The notes beneath the pieces are model-generated. The model ran no database searches. It had not been told where the DNA came from and saw only the letters and a list, made by a program, of their open reading frames with translations. Shown piece by piece: positions 8,322-18,492 of a stretch of DNA of 26,710 nucleotides (position 1 is its first letter; every line of letters starts with the position of its first letter). The stretch is from the NCBI GenBank assembly GCA_022791735.1, contig JAAVZQ010000073.1, positions 1 through 26,710 of the forward strand, written 5' to 3'. Source of the DNA: Clostridia bacterium (GTDB lineage: Bacteria; Bacillota; Clostridia; TANB77; CAG-508). The translations under genes and the position numbers were made by a program.

Positions 8322-8991
8322 ATGAGGAGTAAATCAATAAAAAATAAATATAACCTAACATTAGAACAAAATGTATTTTTAGCAAAAAGAAATTTATTAG
8401 ATAATGTATATTCGAATGCTAAGATAGAGGGAATAAATGTAACGTTTTCAGAAACAAAGACAATACTTGATGGTGTCAACGTTCCAAATTTAAAGTTAAA
8501 TGATATAGAATGTATATTAAATTTAAGAGATGCTTGGAAATATCTTATAAATAATATAGAAGGAAAGGTTGATTTAGATTTTATTTGCAAAATTAATGAG
8601 ATAGTAGCAAAAAATGAAAGCTTAGAATGGGGAAAGTTAAGAACACGGAAAGGTGCAAATCACAGGAGTAGAATATATACTGGAAATTCCTAATAAAGAA
8701 GATGTAGAAAAAAGACTAAAAGAGATTTTATCTATACAAAATGAAACAGAAAGAGCAATAGAATATATGCTATATGGTATGCGAAGTCAACTCTTTTGGG
8801 ATGGAAATAAAAGAACAAGTACTATTTGTGCAAATAAGATTATGATACAAAGTGGGGCAGGAATTATAAGAATTCCTGATACTAAGCTTCAAGAATTTAA
8901 TATGCTTCTTTCAGAGTTTTATAATACAAATGAGAATGCAAAGATTAAGCAATTTATTTATGATAATTGTATAGATGGACTAGAATTATAA
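8322..8991 (+). CDS. Fic-family protein, one CGG recoding site, catalytic His replaced
   Basis: Fic proteins usually transfer AMP or other phosphates to target hydroxyls. The ATG at 8322 has no good upstream ribosome binding site, so the start is uncertain. An N-terminal helix carries YSNAKIEG, similar to the inhibitory-helix region of Fic proteins. The frame breaks at an in-frame CGG (8646-8648): Gly109 in LRTGKVQITGVEY is written CGGA. Skipping the C gives a 222-aa product. The Fic loop reads SQLFWDGNKRTS, where the family has HPFxxGNGR or HxFxDGNKRT: the GN(K)R part is intact but the catalytic His is Gln. It may therefore be inactive, or belong to a subgroup with altered chemistry. Partner antitoxin genes are not visible. 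Confidence 0.85.
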
Positions 8992-9004
8992 TAATAGAGC
9001 GTAA

Positions 9005-9223
9005 TTCACAGCTTTTAAATATCGTTTGTCCGAGGACGGATAGTTATCTATGATTTTTTCGCACACCTTGGTGTCGTAACCTCCGAAATGTACGCACTTC
9101 GTGCTTAGTGTGTCGGTTACTCCATTTCGCACTCGCAAAGCTCGTTTGATCGCTTACGCGGTGTTACTCAAAAATCATAGATGAAACTATCCTGCGCGGA
9201 CTTTGGGTTTCATTAGCTGTGAA
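9005..9223. repeat. Structured intergenic repeat, copy A
   Basis: The ends TTCACAGCT (9005-9013) and AGCTGTGAA (9215-9223) are inverted. Nested inside are GGATAGTT (9038-9045) with AACTATCC (9185-9192), ATCTATGATTTTT with AAAAATCATAGAT (9170-9182), and a conserved core holding GTAACC/GGTTAC and a small GCAC-TTCG-TGC hairpin. Copies B (17569) and C (21058) keep the core nearly identical, while the outer arms differ yet remain complementary. No open reading frame lies inside. Confidence 0.85.
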
Positions 9224-9288
9224 CCATATAATAAAAAACAAATTCAAACAAGATGCTGATTATTGTTTGAATGAGGGAGGAGATAAAT

Positions 9289-10659
9289 TTGGCGAAACAG
9301 AAAACAGTTTTTGTTTGTGGAAGCTGTGGCTACGAATCAGGCAAATGGCTTGGGAAATGTCCAGCCTGCAACGAATGGAATACATTTTTTGAGCAAAAAC
9401 TAGACGCAAAAGAATTAGAAATAAAAAAGCAGAATAAGCAAAATTCAGAGCCAGTTGCGCTAAAAGATGTAGCATATAAAGAAATAAATAGGCTTTCTAC
9501 TGGGTTTTCTGAATTAGATAGAGTGCTTGGTGGAGGCTTAGTTGATGGTTCGCTTATTTTGCTTGGTGGAGAACCACGGTATTCGGAAAATCCACATTAA
9601 TTTTGCAAATATGTGATAAAGTACAAACAGAAGATGTTGTACTATATGTGTCAGGAGAGGAATCGGCAGAACAAATAAAGATTAGAGCAGACAGATTAAA
9701 TATAAATAAAAATAATATTATGTTTTTTGGAGAAACTGATATAGACTTGATTGAGTCAGAGATAGAAAAGAAAAATCCAAAACTTGTTATAATAGACTCT
9801 ATACAAACCATATATTCTGATAAAGTAGATTCAATGCCACGGAAGCACAAGTCAGTTAAGGGAAATAACAGCTAGAATTATGAGAATGTGTAAAGATAAA
9901 GGTGTTACAACAATAATAATTGGACATGTAACCAAGGACCGGAAATATAGCAGGACCAAGAGTGCTAGAACACATGGTAGATGTAGTTTTATATTTAGAA
10001 GGAGAAAGATATTTTGCATATAGGATATTAAGACGGAGTAAAAAATAGATTTGGCTCGACAAACGAAATTGGTATGTTTGAAATGCAGGGCGAAGGAATG
10101 AACGAAATTTTAAATCCGTCAGATGTACTGATTTCAGAAAGAAGTGAAAATCCAGCAGGTTCGGTAATAGTGTCTACAATGGAGGGAACAAGACCAATTT
10201 TGGTAGAACTTCAAGCGTTAACAACACAGACAATTTTTGGATTTCCAAGAAGAACTGCAAATGGAATAGATTATAATAGGCTTACACTTCTTATGGCGGT
10301 AATAGAGAAAAGAGCTGGAATTCCGCTTTCAAACCAAGACGCTTATCTTAACGTAGTTCGGAGGAATTAGAATAAATGAACCAGCAATAGACCTTGGAAT
10401 AATTTTAAGTGTATGTTCAAGCTTTAAAAATAAATCTATTCCAAGTGATATAGTTGTAATACGGCGAAGTTCGGCTTAACAGGCGAAGTTAGACGTGTTT
10501 CGATGGTAGAAAAACAATTAAAGGAAGCAGAGAAATTAGGGTTTAAAAAATGTATAATTCCAGAAAATAATAAAAAACTATTGAAAGAAAAACTAAAATT
10601 AGATATAATAGGTGTGAAAAATATAAAAGATGCAATGAAAGAGGTACGGACTATTATAA
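9289..10659 (+). CDS. radA: DNA repair ATPase RadA, nine CGG recoding sites
   Basis: RadA (Sms) promotes branch migration in recombinational repair. I place the start at TTG 9289, eight bases after GGGAGGAG. The product begins AKQKTVFVCGSCGYESGKW with a zinc finger (CGSC...CPAC), then a RecA-type ATPase and a C-terminal Lon-like domain. In-frame CGG triplets at 9577, 9584, 9840, 9940, 10034, 10359, 10462, 10472 and 10647 each need a one-base skip and each yield Gly (97, 99, 184, 217, 248, 356, 390, 393, 451). Two of them build the Walker A motif GEPGIGKST, and one precedes the RadA signature KNRFG. With all nine the protein is 453 aa, the normal size. The last site is uncertain: unshifted reading ends at 10664 with a similar length. 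Unrecoded translation stops before Walker A is complete. Confidence 0.93.
9577..9586 (+). other. Two CGG recoding sites inside the RadA Walker A motif
   Basis: CGGT (9577-9580) and CGGA (9584-9587) are separated by a single ATT codon. Each supplies one of the two invariant glycines of the P-loop after a one-base skip. Reading either as Arg destroys both frame and motif. Confidence 0.9.
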
Positions 10660-10696
10660 ACTAAAGATATAAAAGACCACAAATGAGGTGAAAGCG

Positions 10697-11208
10697 TTGA
10701 AAAACGAAAAAGGAATAACTTTAATTACTCTTGTAGTTACAGTTATAATATTAATTATATTAGTAGCAACTACGGTGCAAACAGGTTCATTATCTATATC
10801 AGGTGTAAAACTGCAAAACTTTTCTTATGAAATGCAACAAGTACAAGGTGTAGTTGATAAAACATATCAAAAAATGTCTATGGATACAAACACAGACTAT
10901 GTAAGTTTGAATGATGTACCATTAGGCAAAAATATAACCGAGTCAGCAACAGCAATGGATATACTTTATCAGATTAGACCTATTGACTACAGAAATATAA
11001 GTATAACTGATCCAGAGTATTATACTGAGAAACGGACAAAGTATATATAGGTACTTTTCTATAAAAGACCTTGAGAATACATTTGATATAAAAAATACAA
11101 GTAGTGCTGTAATAATAAATTTTAAAACAAAAGAAGTGATTAGTGTAGAACGGAGTAGTAGACGGAGAGAAAGAATATCACAGATTAAATGAATTAAGAA
11201 AAAAATAG
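10697..11208 (+). CDS. Type IV pilin-like (pseudopilin) protein, two CGG recoding sites
   Basis: Translation likely starts at TTG 10697, six bases after GAGGTG; the product then begins MKNEKGITLITLVVTVIIL, a prepilin-type leader: charged residues, Gly at the processing site and a long hydrophobic helix. The usual Glu at mature position 5 is not present (ITLITL), as in many clostridial pilin-like proteins. In-frame CGG at 11033 (Gly113) and 11151 (Gly152) break the frame; skipping the C at each gives 169 aa ending at 11208. The globular part has no recognisable domain. The cyclophilin gene follows 15 bases later with its ribosome binding site right behind the stop, so the two are probably cotranscribed with radA. 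Membrane location is inferred from the helix. Confidence 0.8.
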
Positions 11209-11223
11209 GAAGGATTTGGAAAA

Positions 11224-12003
11224 ATGAAAAATAAAATAGTTTTAATGGTAATCGCAATAATTATACTTATAATACTTATGGGAACAGTGGTAATAGGTAT
11301 AGTAGGAAATTTTAAAGGTGTAAAAGATAACCCAATAGCTACAATTACAATAGAAGGATATGAAACACCAATAGTAGTAGAGTTATACCCACAAATTGCA
11401 CCAAATACAGTAAATAACTTTATAACACTTGCAAATAATGGATTTTACAATGGATTAATTATACACAGAGTTGAGAAAAACTTTGTAATACAAATGGGTG
11501 ATCCACAAGGAACAGGAAATGGTGGACCTACTTTAAGTGCAATAGACAGCAGCATTGAAAAAGGTTCTGATGCAGATAAAGAATATACAATAGTTGGAGA
11601 ATTCATAAAAAATGGATATAAGAAAAATACTCTAAAACATGAAAGAGGAGTTATATCAATGGCAAGATTTAGCTATTCAGGAGAGGTTATAAGAGAAGGA
11701 TACAATTCAGCAGGAAGCCAATTCTTTATATGTCAAAAAGATGCACCTAGCTTGAATGGTCTATATGCTGGATTTGGTAAAGTTATAAGTGGAATGGAAA
11801 CAGTTGATAAAATATCAGAAGTAGAGTTACATGTAGATAAAAATGAAGAAACAGGAGAAGAGACAAAAACATCAAAACCAGAGAAAGATATAGTTATATC
11901 TAGCATAACAGTTGATACAAAAGGCTTAGAATATAATAAGCCAGAAACTCAGGAACCATTTGACTATACTTCTTGGTATATGAAAAAATATTATGGTATA
12001 TAA
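11224..12003 (+). CDS. Membrane-anchored cyclophilin-type peptidyl-prolyl isomerase
   Basis: The 259-aa protein begins with a single transmembrane segment (residues 5-29, IVLMVIAIIILIILMGTVVI), placing the enzyme domain outside the membrane. The domain has cyclophilin hallmarks: IAPNTVNNFITLANNGFYNG, IIHRVEKNFVIQMGDPQGTG with the catalytic Arg in HRV, then NSAGSQFFIC and AGFGKVISGMETVDKI. Cyclophilins catalyse cis-trans isomerisation of prolyl bonds; here the role is probably folding of secreted or surface proteins. It starts at ATG 11224 after GGAAGGA. It contains no in-frame CGG. It sits between a pilin-like and an anchored WG-repeat protein, which hints at a shared extracytoplasmic setting. 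Confidence 0.92.
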   Translation: MKNKIVLMVIAIIILIILMGTVVIGIVGNFKGVKDNPIATITIEGYETPIVVELYPQIAPNTVNNFITLANNGFYNGLIIHRVEKNFVIQMGDPQGTGNGGPTLSAIDSSIEKGSDADKEYTIVGEFIKNGYKKNTLKHERGVISMARFSYSGEVIREGYNSAGSQFFICQKDAPSLNGLYAGFGKVISGMETVDKISEVELHVDKNEETGEETKTSKPEKDIVISSITVDTKGLEYNKPETQEPFDYTSWYMKKYYGI

Positions 12004-12009
12004 AAACAA

Positions 12010-12048
12010 AAAAGGCGGCGCATGAGAGATAGGCACCGCCTTAATTTA
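12010..12048 (+). terminator. Hairpin between the cyclophilin and WG-repeat genes
   Basis: AAGGCGGCGC pairs with GCACCGCCTT around a loop of about ten bases, but only TTAATTT follows. It may be a weak terminator or a processing site between the two genes. Confidence 0.5.
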
Positions 12049-12067
12049 AAGAAAAGGACTAATGTTT

Positions 12068-13823
12068 ATGGGAAATGTCGATGTAAAAAAAATAGTAATA
12101 GTAATAATTTGTATTTTAGCATTAGCAATTGGAGCATTTTTTGTAATAAACTCAGGAGGAAAGAAATATACATTAGAAAAAATTTCAGAAGAAGACTGCA
12201 AATATTTTGAAGTATATACAGCTGGAAAATATGGTGTGTTAAATGAGAAAGGTGAAATGGTTGTACAAGCTATTTATGATGAAATAATCATACCAAACCC
12301 TAAAGAGCCAGTGTTTATATGTAAAAACGCTAGTGGAAACACTAAAGTTATAAGTGAGAACAAAGACAATGCGTTTGCTAAATATGATAAAGTTGAAGCA
12401 ATAAGCTTAGATAGTATAAATACGCATTTTCCTTATGAGAAATCGGTATTGAGATTTGAAAAAGACGGTAAATATCGGACTAATTGATTTTAATGGAAAA
12501 GTAGTTGCTAACGCTATTTATGATGAATTAGAGGCTGTGAAGTATAAAGAAGGTGAAATACTAGCCAAAAAAGATGATAAATATGGTGTAATAAACAACA
12601 AAGGAAAAGTATTAATCCCATTTGAGTATAAGGAAATTGTTGCAGATACATATTATGATGGAACTTATGAAAAAACAGGATATATTGTAAAAAAAGAAAC
12701 TCAAGATGGATATAAATATGGGTACATAGATTATAAGTGGAAAAAGTTTTTAGACAGTGAGTATACAGAAGTAAGCCGATTAGTAGAGGTAGATGGAAAA
12801 GATATATATTTGGTTGTAGCCAAAAATGGACAATATGGATTAATGAAAAATAAAAGTAAAGTAATAGACTTTGCATATCAATCAATAACATATAATAGGA
12901 CTGCAAATTTATTAGTAGTACAAAGAGGCGAAAAATATGGAGCATTTGACCTAGGCGGAAAAAATATTATACCAATAGAGTATAGGAGTATTAAGTTTAA
13001 TGGTACATATGTATGTGCAAAAGCTTATGATGATGATATTTATTTTAACCAAAAAGGTGAAAAGGTAGAAAATAATTTTATTGGTATGAAAGAAATAGAA
13101 AATTTAGGCTTATGTATTTCAACTAATAGTGACAATCTATATGGCTTAGTAAACAAAGATGGTAAAACGATAATTGAAAATAGCTATTTATATATGGATC
13201 ACTTATTTGACAAATATTTTGTAGCAAATAAACAAGGAAATGGAGTTATAGACAAAGACAATAATGTGATTGTAGACTTTAAATATGATGTTTTAAGTAA
13301 AGTAGGAGATAAAGAGTTACTAAAAGCTGTAAGTATGGGTAAAGACGGTGATGAAGTAACAATATTTTCTAAAGATTTTAACGAAATAGTAAAACTAAAA
13401 TCTATGTCTATTGCGATTTATGATAATTATATAGAAGCGTACAATAGTAAAGAAAAAGTATTTATAGATAATAATGGAAAGATAATTTCTTCGAAAGAAT
13501 TATTTAAAGATAATAAATTATTTGCATTTTCAAAAGATGGAAAATGGGGATTTGAGAACAGAAATGGAGAAACTGTAATTGAGCCTATATATGAAAATGT
13601 TTCAGAATTTAATAGGTATGGATTTGCAAGTATAAAACAAGATGGAAAATGGGGAGCAATCAATGAAAATGGAGAGGCTATTGATGGAACCAAATTCTAT
13701 TTTGGAGATGGAAATTTAAAACCAGAATTCTTAGGAAAATATTATAGAACACATAAAGAAAATAATGAAGTTATGTACACAGATGAAGTAGATGAAGATG
13801 CTTATTACGAGAATGAATTATAA
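12068..13823 (+). CDS. Membrane-anchored WG-repeat protein, one CGG recoding site
   Basis: I chose ATG 12068 because AAAGGA lies nine bases upstream; ATG 12062 is too close to it. Residues 7-27 (KKIVIVIICILALAIGAFFV) form a single N-terminal membrane anchor. The rest consists of WG/KYG-type repeats of about 45-60 residues: KYGVLNEKGEMVV, KYGVINNKGKVLIPF, KYGAFDLGGKNIIPI, KWGFENRNGETVIEP, KWGAINENGEAI. The frame breaks at an in-frame CGG (12476-12478) inside the repeat KYGLIDFNGKVVA, with Gly137 written CGGA. Skipping the C gives 584 aa. WG repeats form beta-rich, probably protein-binding, surface domains; the exact role is unknown. The purL ribosome binding site starts right after the stop. 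Confidence 0.88.
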
Positions 13824-13842
13824 GAAAGGAATGTGTAATTTT

Positions 13843-16800
13843 ATGGTAAGAAGAATATTTGTACAAAAAAGAGAAGGATTTGATGTAGAAGCAAAAGATG
13901 TTTTAAAAGATTTAAAGGAAAACTTGCAAATTAAGAACATAGAAGACTTAAAAATACTAAATAGATATGACGTAGAAGGAATAAGTGATAAAGTATTTAA
14001 AGAAGCAAAAAGCACAATCTTTTCAGAACCACAAGTAGATATTTGTTATGAAGAAGAATATAAAACAGCTAAAAATGAAGTGATGTTTGGTGTGGAATTT
14101 TTGCCAGGACAATTTGACCAAAGAGCAAATTCATTGTCAGAATGCTTGCAAATAATTGGAGGGGGAGAAAGACTAGCTACAAAATCAGCTAAAATCTACG
14201 TATTAAGTGGAAATTTAAGTGAAGAAGAAGTAGAAAGGATAAAAAAATATCTAATAAACGCAGTAGATTCAAGGGAATGTACTTTAGAAAAACCAAAAAC
14301 ATTAGAAACAGAAGTAGAAGTGCCAAATGATGTACAAATAGTAGAAGGCTTTAGAGATATGACAGATAAAAATGTAAAAGAGTTTTATGAGAAATATGGA
14401 TTTGCAATGGACATCGAAGATTTAAAATTTTGCCAAAGGTATTTTAGAGATGAAGAAAAAAGAGATCCAAGTATGACGGAAATGAAAATGATAGATACAT
14501 ATTGGTCAGACCATTGCAGACATACAACCTTTATGACAAAATTAGAAGCAGTAGATATAAAATGGGATTTACTAGAAAAGGTATTTGACGAGTATAAAAA
14601 GTCAAGAGAATACGTATATGACGGTAAAAAAGCTAAGGATATATGCTTAATGGATATAGCAACAGTTGCAGTAAAAGAATTAAAGAAAAAAGGAATGCTA
14701 AAAGACCTAGATGAATCAGAAGAGATAAATGCATGTAGCATAAAAGCAGAAATTGAAGTTGATGGTCAAAAAGAAGAATATTTGATAATGTTTAAAAATG
14801 AAACACACAACCACCCTACAGAGATAGAGCCTTATGGTGGTGCTGCAACATGCCTTGGTGGAGCAATTCGTGATCCACTTTCTGGTAGAGTATATGTATA
14901 CCAAGCAATGAGAGTTACAGGATGTGGAGATCCAAGAGCTAAGATAGAAGATACACTTCCAAATAAATTACCACAAAGAAAACTTACAAATGAAGCTGCA
15001 AGAGGATATAGCTCTTATGGTAACCAAATAGGACTTGCAACACGGACAAGTAACAGAGATATATCATCCAGGATATGTAGCAAAAAGGTTAGAAATAGGT
15101 GCTTTAATTGGTGCTGCACCTGCTAAAAATGTAGTACGTAAAAGACCTATTCCAGGAGATGTTGTAATATTACTTGGAGGAAAAACAGGACGTGACGGAT
15201 GTGGCGGTGCAACGGGTTCATCAAAAGCACACACAAGTAAATCACTTGATACATGTGGAGCAGAAGTTCAAAAAGGTAATGCTCCAGAAGAGAGAAAAAT
15301 ACAAAGATTATTTAGAAATGAAGAAGCGACAAGACTTATAAAAAGATGTAATGATTTTGGTGCAGGAGGAGTTTCAGTTGCAATAGGAGAACTTGCAGAC
15401 GGACTAGAAATAGACCTAGACAAAGTTCCAAAGAAATATGAAGGACTTGACGGAACAGAGCTTGCCATTTCAGAATCACAAGAAAGAATGGCAGTAGTTG
15501 TAGCAAAAGAAGATGCACAAAAATTCCAAGAGTTAGCTGAAAAAGAAAATCTAGAAACAACAGTTGTTGCAAAAGTCACAGAAGAACCTAGAGTAAAAAT
15601 GTATTGGAGAAAGAAACTAATTGTTGATATTAGTCGTGCATTTCTAAACACAAATGGAGATGTAAAAAAGACTAAAGTAGCAGTAGAGAAGCCTATTTAT
15701 GCAAATAGCTATTTTAATAAAAAACATTCAGATGCCGATATAGAGAAAGCTTGGATAGAAACAATAAGTGGACTAAATGTATGCTCACAAAAAGGGCTAG
15801 TAGAAAGATTTGATAGTACAATTGGCTCTAATACTGTGCTTATGCCTTTTGGCGGAAAATACCAATTAACACCAGAAGAAGGTATGTGTGCGAGAATTCC
15901 AACACTTAAGGGATATACAAAAACAGGTACGATTATGACTTTTGGATATAATCCAGAAATTTCTATATGGAGCCCATTCCATGGTGCAGTGTATGCAGTT
16001 TTAGAATCTGTATCAAAATATGTAGCAATGGGTGGAGATTATAAAAATGCATGGCTTACTCTTCAAGAATTCTTTGAAAAACTAAGAGATGATGAAACAA
16101 GATGGGGAAAACCTTTCGCAGCATTACTTGGAGCATATTATGTACAAGAAAAACTAGGTATTGCAGCAATAGGTGGAAAAGACAGTATGTCAGGTTCATA
16201 CAATGAATTAGATGTACCACCAACTCTTGTATCATTCTGTGTTGGAACTGTAAATACAGAAAGAGTTGTTTCAGCAGAATTTAAGAAGGATAATTCAAAA
16301 GTTGTAATTTTAAGAACAAAAATGGATGATAATTTCTTACCAAATTTTGAAGACTTAAAAGCAAATTATGAAATTGTACGTAAATTAATACAAGATAAAA
16401 AGGCAATTTCTGTGATGACTGTAAGAGCTGGAGGACTAGCTGAGACTATAACAAAAATGTGTATAGGAAATAAGATTGGATTTAAGTTTGAAAAAGATAT
16501 AAATCCATTTAATCCTATGTATAATACCTTTGTAATAGAACTTGCAGAAGATGTAGAAAATGACAAATTGGAAAAACTTGGAAATACAACAAATTTAAAA
16601 GCAATAGAAGTAAAAGGTGTAAAATTAGACTTAGATAAGTTAATAAAAACTTGGGAAGAACCACTTGAAAAGGTATTTCCTACTAAGGGAAGAGAGATTA
16701 CAGATAAGGTTCAAACTATAATTAGTGATAAAAAATGTGCTATAATTGCTAAATCAAATTTTGCAAAACCTAGGGTGTTTATACCAGCGTTTCCAGGTAC

Positions 16801-17563
16801 AAACTGTGAAGAGGATACAAAAAAGGCATTTGTGGATAGCGGTGCAGATGCAAGAATAGAGATATTTAGAAATTTAAAAGCAAATGATGTACAAGCCTCA
16901 ATAGATGCTTTTGCAAAACAAATAGAAGAAGCACAAATTATAGCAATTCCTGGTGGCTTCAGTGCAGGAGATGAACCAGATGGTTCTGGAAAGTTTATTG
17001 CAACAGTGTTTAGAAATCCAAAGTTAAAGGAATTAATTCATAAGCATTTATATGAAAGAGATGGATTGATGATTGGTATTTGTAATGGCTTCCAAGCACT
17101 AGTAAAACTTGGATTATTGCCTTATGGTGACATTTTAGATATGACAGAAGATATGCCAACTCTTACGTATAATAATATTGGAAGGCACCAATCAAGAATG
17201 GCTAGAACAAAAGTAGTTTCTAAGTTATCACCTTGGTTTAATAAAGTAGATTTAGGAGAAGAATTCCTTATACCTATATCACATGGTGAGGGTAGGTTTG
17301 TGGCTAAAGAAGAAGTATTAGAAGAGTTAAAAGTAAACGGACAAATTGCAACTCAATATATAGATTTTGATGGCAACGCAACTTACGATATAGCTCATAA
17401 TCCAAATGGATCTACATGGGCTATTGAAGGAATTACAAGTAAAGATGGTAGAATTCTTGGCAAGATGGGACATTCTGAAAGATGCTATACAGGTGTTATT
17501 AAAAATGTGCCAGGTAATATGGATCAGAAGTTATTTGAGTCTGGTGTAGAATACTTTAAATAA
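13843..17563 (+). CDS. purL: Phosphoribosylformylglycinamidine synthase, single-chain, one CGG recoding site
   Basis: PurL converts FGAR, glutamine and ATP to FGAM in purine synthesis. This is the long single-chain form with fused amidotransferase. I place the start at ATG 13843 behind AAAGGA (spacing about 12); 13831 lies too close to it. Visible parts are DTYWSDHCRHTTFMTKLEAV, the substrate region KNETHNHPTEIEPYGGAATC, GGKDSMSG in the second half, and a C-terminal glutaminase with FPGTNCEED, IIAIPGGFSAGDEPDGS and the nucleophile GICNGFQ (about Cys1080) plus SHGEGRF. An in-frame CGG at 15043-15045 breaks GLATGQVTEIYHPGYVAKR; Gly401 is written CGGA. With the skip the protein is 1239 aa, a normal length. 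No other pur gene lies in the window. Confidence 0.95.
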
Positions 17564-17568
17564 TATTA

Positions 17569-17794
17569 TTCACAGCTTTTGAGTTTGATGATGTACTGCG
17601 AGACAAGGTAGTTATCTATGATTTTTTTCTAACACCTTGGTGTCGTAACCTCCAATCTGTACGCACTTCGTGCTCATAATGTCGGTTACTCCATTTCGCA
17701 CTCGCTTTTGCTCGTTTGATTGCTTATGCGGTGTTACTCAAAAATCATAGATGGAACTACCTTGTCTCGGACTTATAATATTTAAAGCTGTGAA
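17569..17794. repeat. Structured intergenic repeat, copy B
   Basis: The ends TTCACAGCT (17569-17577) and AGCTGTGAA (17786-17794) are inverted. The second arm GAGACAAGGTAGTT (17600-17613) is perfectly complementary to 17755-17768. The core (TAACACC...GCGGTGTTA, GTAACC/GGTTAC, GCAC-TTCG-TGC) matches copies A and C. It starts six bases after the purL stop and ends 27 bases before trmB, so it may end one transcript and lead another. Confidence 0.85.
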
Positions 17795-17820
17795 TTATAA
17801 AAAAATAGAAAGGACAGAAA

Positions 17821-18489
17821 ATGCGAATACGTTACAAAAAGTGGGCAAGACCTGAACTTGAAGCATGCTCATTTTACATAGATAATCCAGAAGAAAATAA
17901 GGGGAAGTGGCATAGCATATTTAGAAATAAAGGACTGCTATATATAGAGCTTGGCTGTGGAAAAGGGGCTTTTATTTCTAAGCTTGCGGTTTCAAATCCT
18001 GAAATTAATTTTATTGGTGTAGACCTTGTAGATGCAATGCTAGGGCTTAGTAAAAGAAATATAGAAAAAGTCTACAAAGAAGCTAAGAAAGATACAGATA
18101 ATGTAATAATCACAAGGCATGATATAGAAAGAATTTCATTATTTATGTCAAAAGAAGATGTAGTAGATAGAATTTATATAAATTTTTGTAATCCTTGGCC
18201 GAAGCCAAAACACAGAAAGAAAAGGCTCACTCATACAAAGCAACTTAAGCTATATAGGGAGTTTTTAAGAAATGGTGGAGATATTTATTTTAAGACAGAT
18301 GATGATGGGCTTTTTACAGATAGTTTGAAATATTTTGAAGAAGCAGGTTTTGATATAATAAATAAAACTTATGATTTGCATAATCAGAATATATTTGAAG
18401 ATAATATAGAAACAGAGCATGAGAAAATGTTTACTGAAGAAGGTAAAACAATAAAAGCACTAATTGCTAGAAAGAAGGAAGAGGAATAA
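17821..18489 (+). CDS. trmB: tRNA (guanine46-N7)-methyltransferase TrmB
   Basis: TrmB makes m7G46 in the variable loop of tRNAs using SAM. The 222-aa product has the typical MRIRYKKWARPELE start, the SAM motif IELGCGKGAFISKLA, FIGVDLVDAML, and the family signature INFCNPWPKPKHRKKRLTH followed by GGDIYFKTDDDGLF and ETEHEKMF. The start codon follows AAAGGACAG. Two early arginines use CGA and CGT, so those codons are ordinary here; there is no in-frame CGG. The gene ends three bases before the next start, and the GAGG of the next ribosome binding site lies within its final codons, implying translational coupling. Confidence 0.96.
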   Translation: MRIRYKKWARPELEACSFYIDNPEENKGKWHSIFRNKGLLYIELGCGKGAFISKLAVSNPEINFIGVDLVDAMLGLSKRNIEKVYKEAKKDTDNVIITRHDIERISLFMSKEDVVDRIYINFCNPWPKPKHRKKRLTHTKQLKLYREFLRNGGDIYFKTDDDGLFTDSLKYFEEAGFDIINKTYDLHNQNIFEDNIETEHEKMFTEEGKTIKALIARKKEEE

Positions 18490-18492
18490 ACA

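Noticed and set aside
9005..9223. Repeat copies as CRISPR arrays or tRNA-like genes
   Set aside because: There are no short regularly spaced repeats with variable spacers, and no tRNA cloverleaf or anticodon arm; the units are single long nested hairpins.
10647..10664. The last radA CGG as firm recoding evidence
   Set aside because: Both readings end within five bases of each other and the RadA C-terminus is poorly conserved, so this site fits the rule but does not prove it.
12514..12945. Long minus-strand frame opposite the WG-repeat gene
   Set aside because: It is the mirror of the plus-strand gene, with no ribosome binding site and low-complexity Leu/Tyr/His content. Similar antisense frames over rsmD, pheT, purL and the membrane protein gene were dropped for the same reason.
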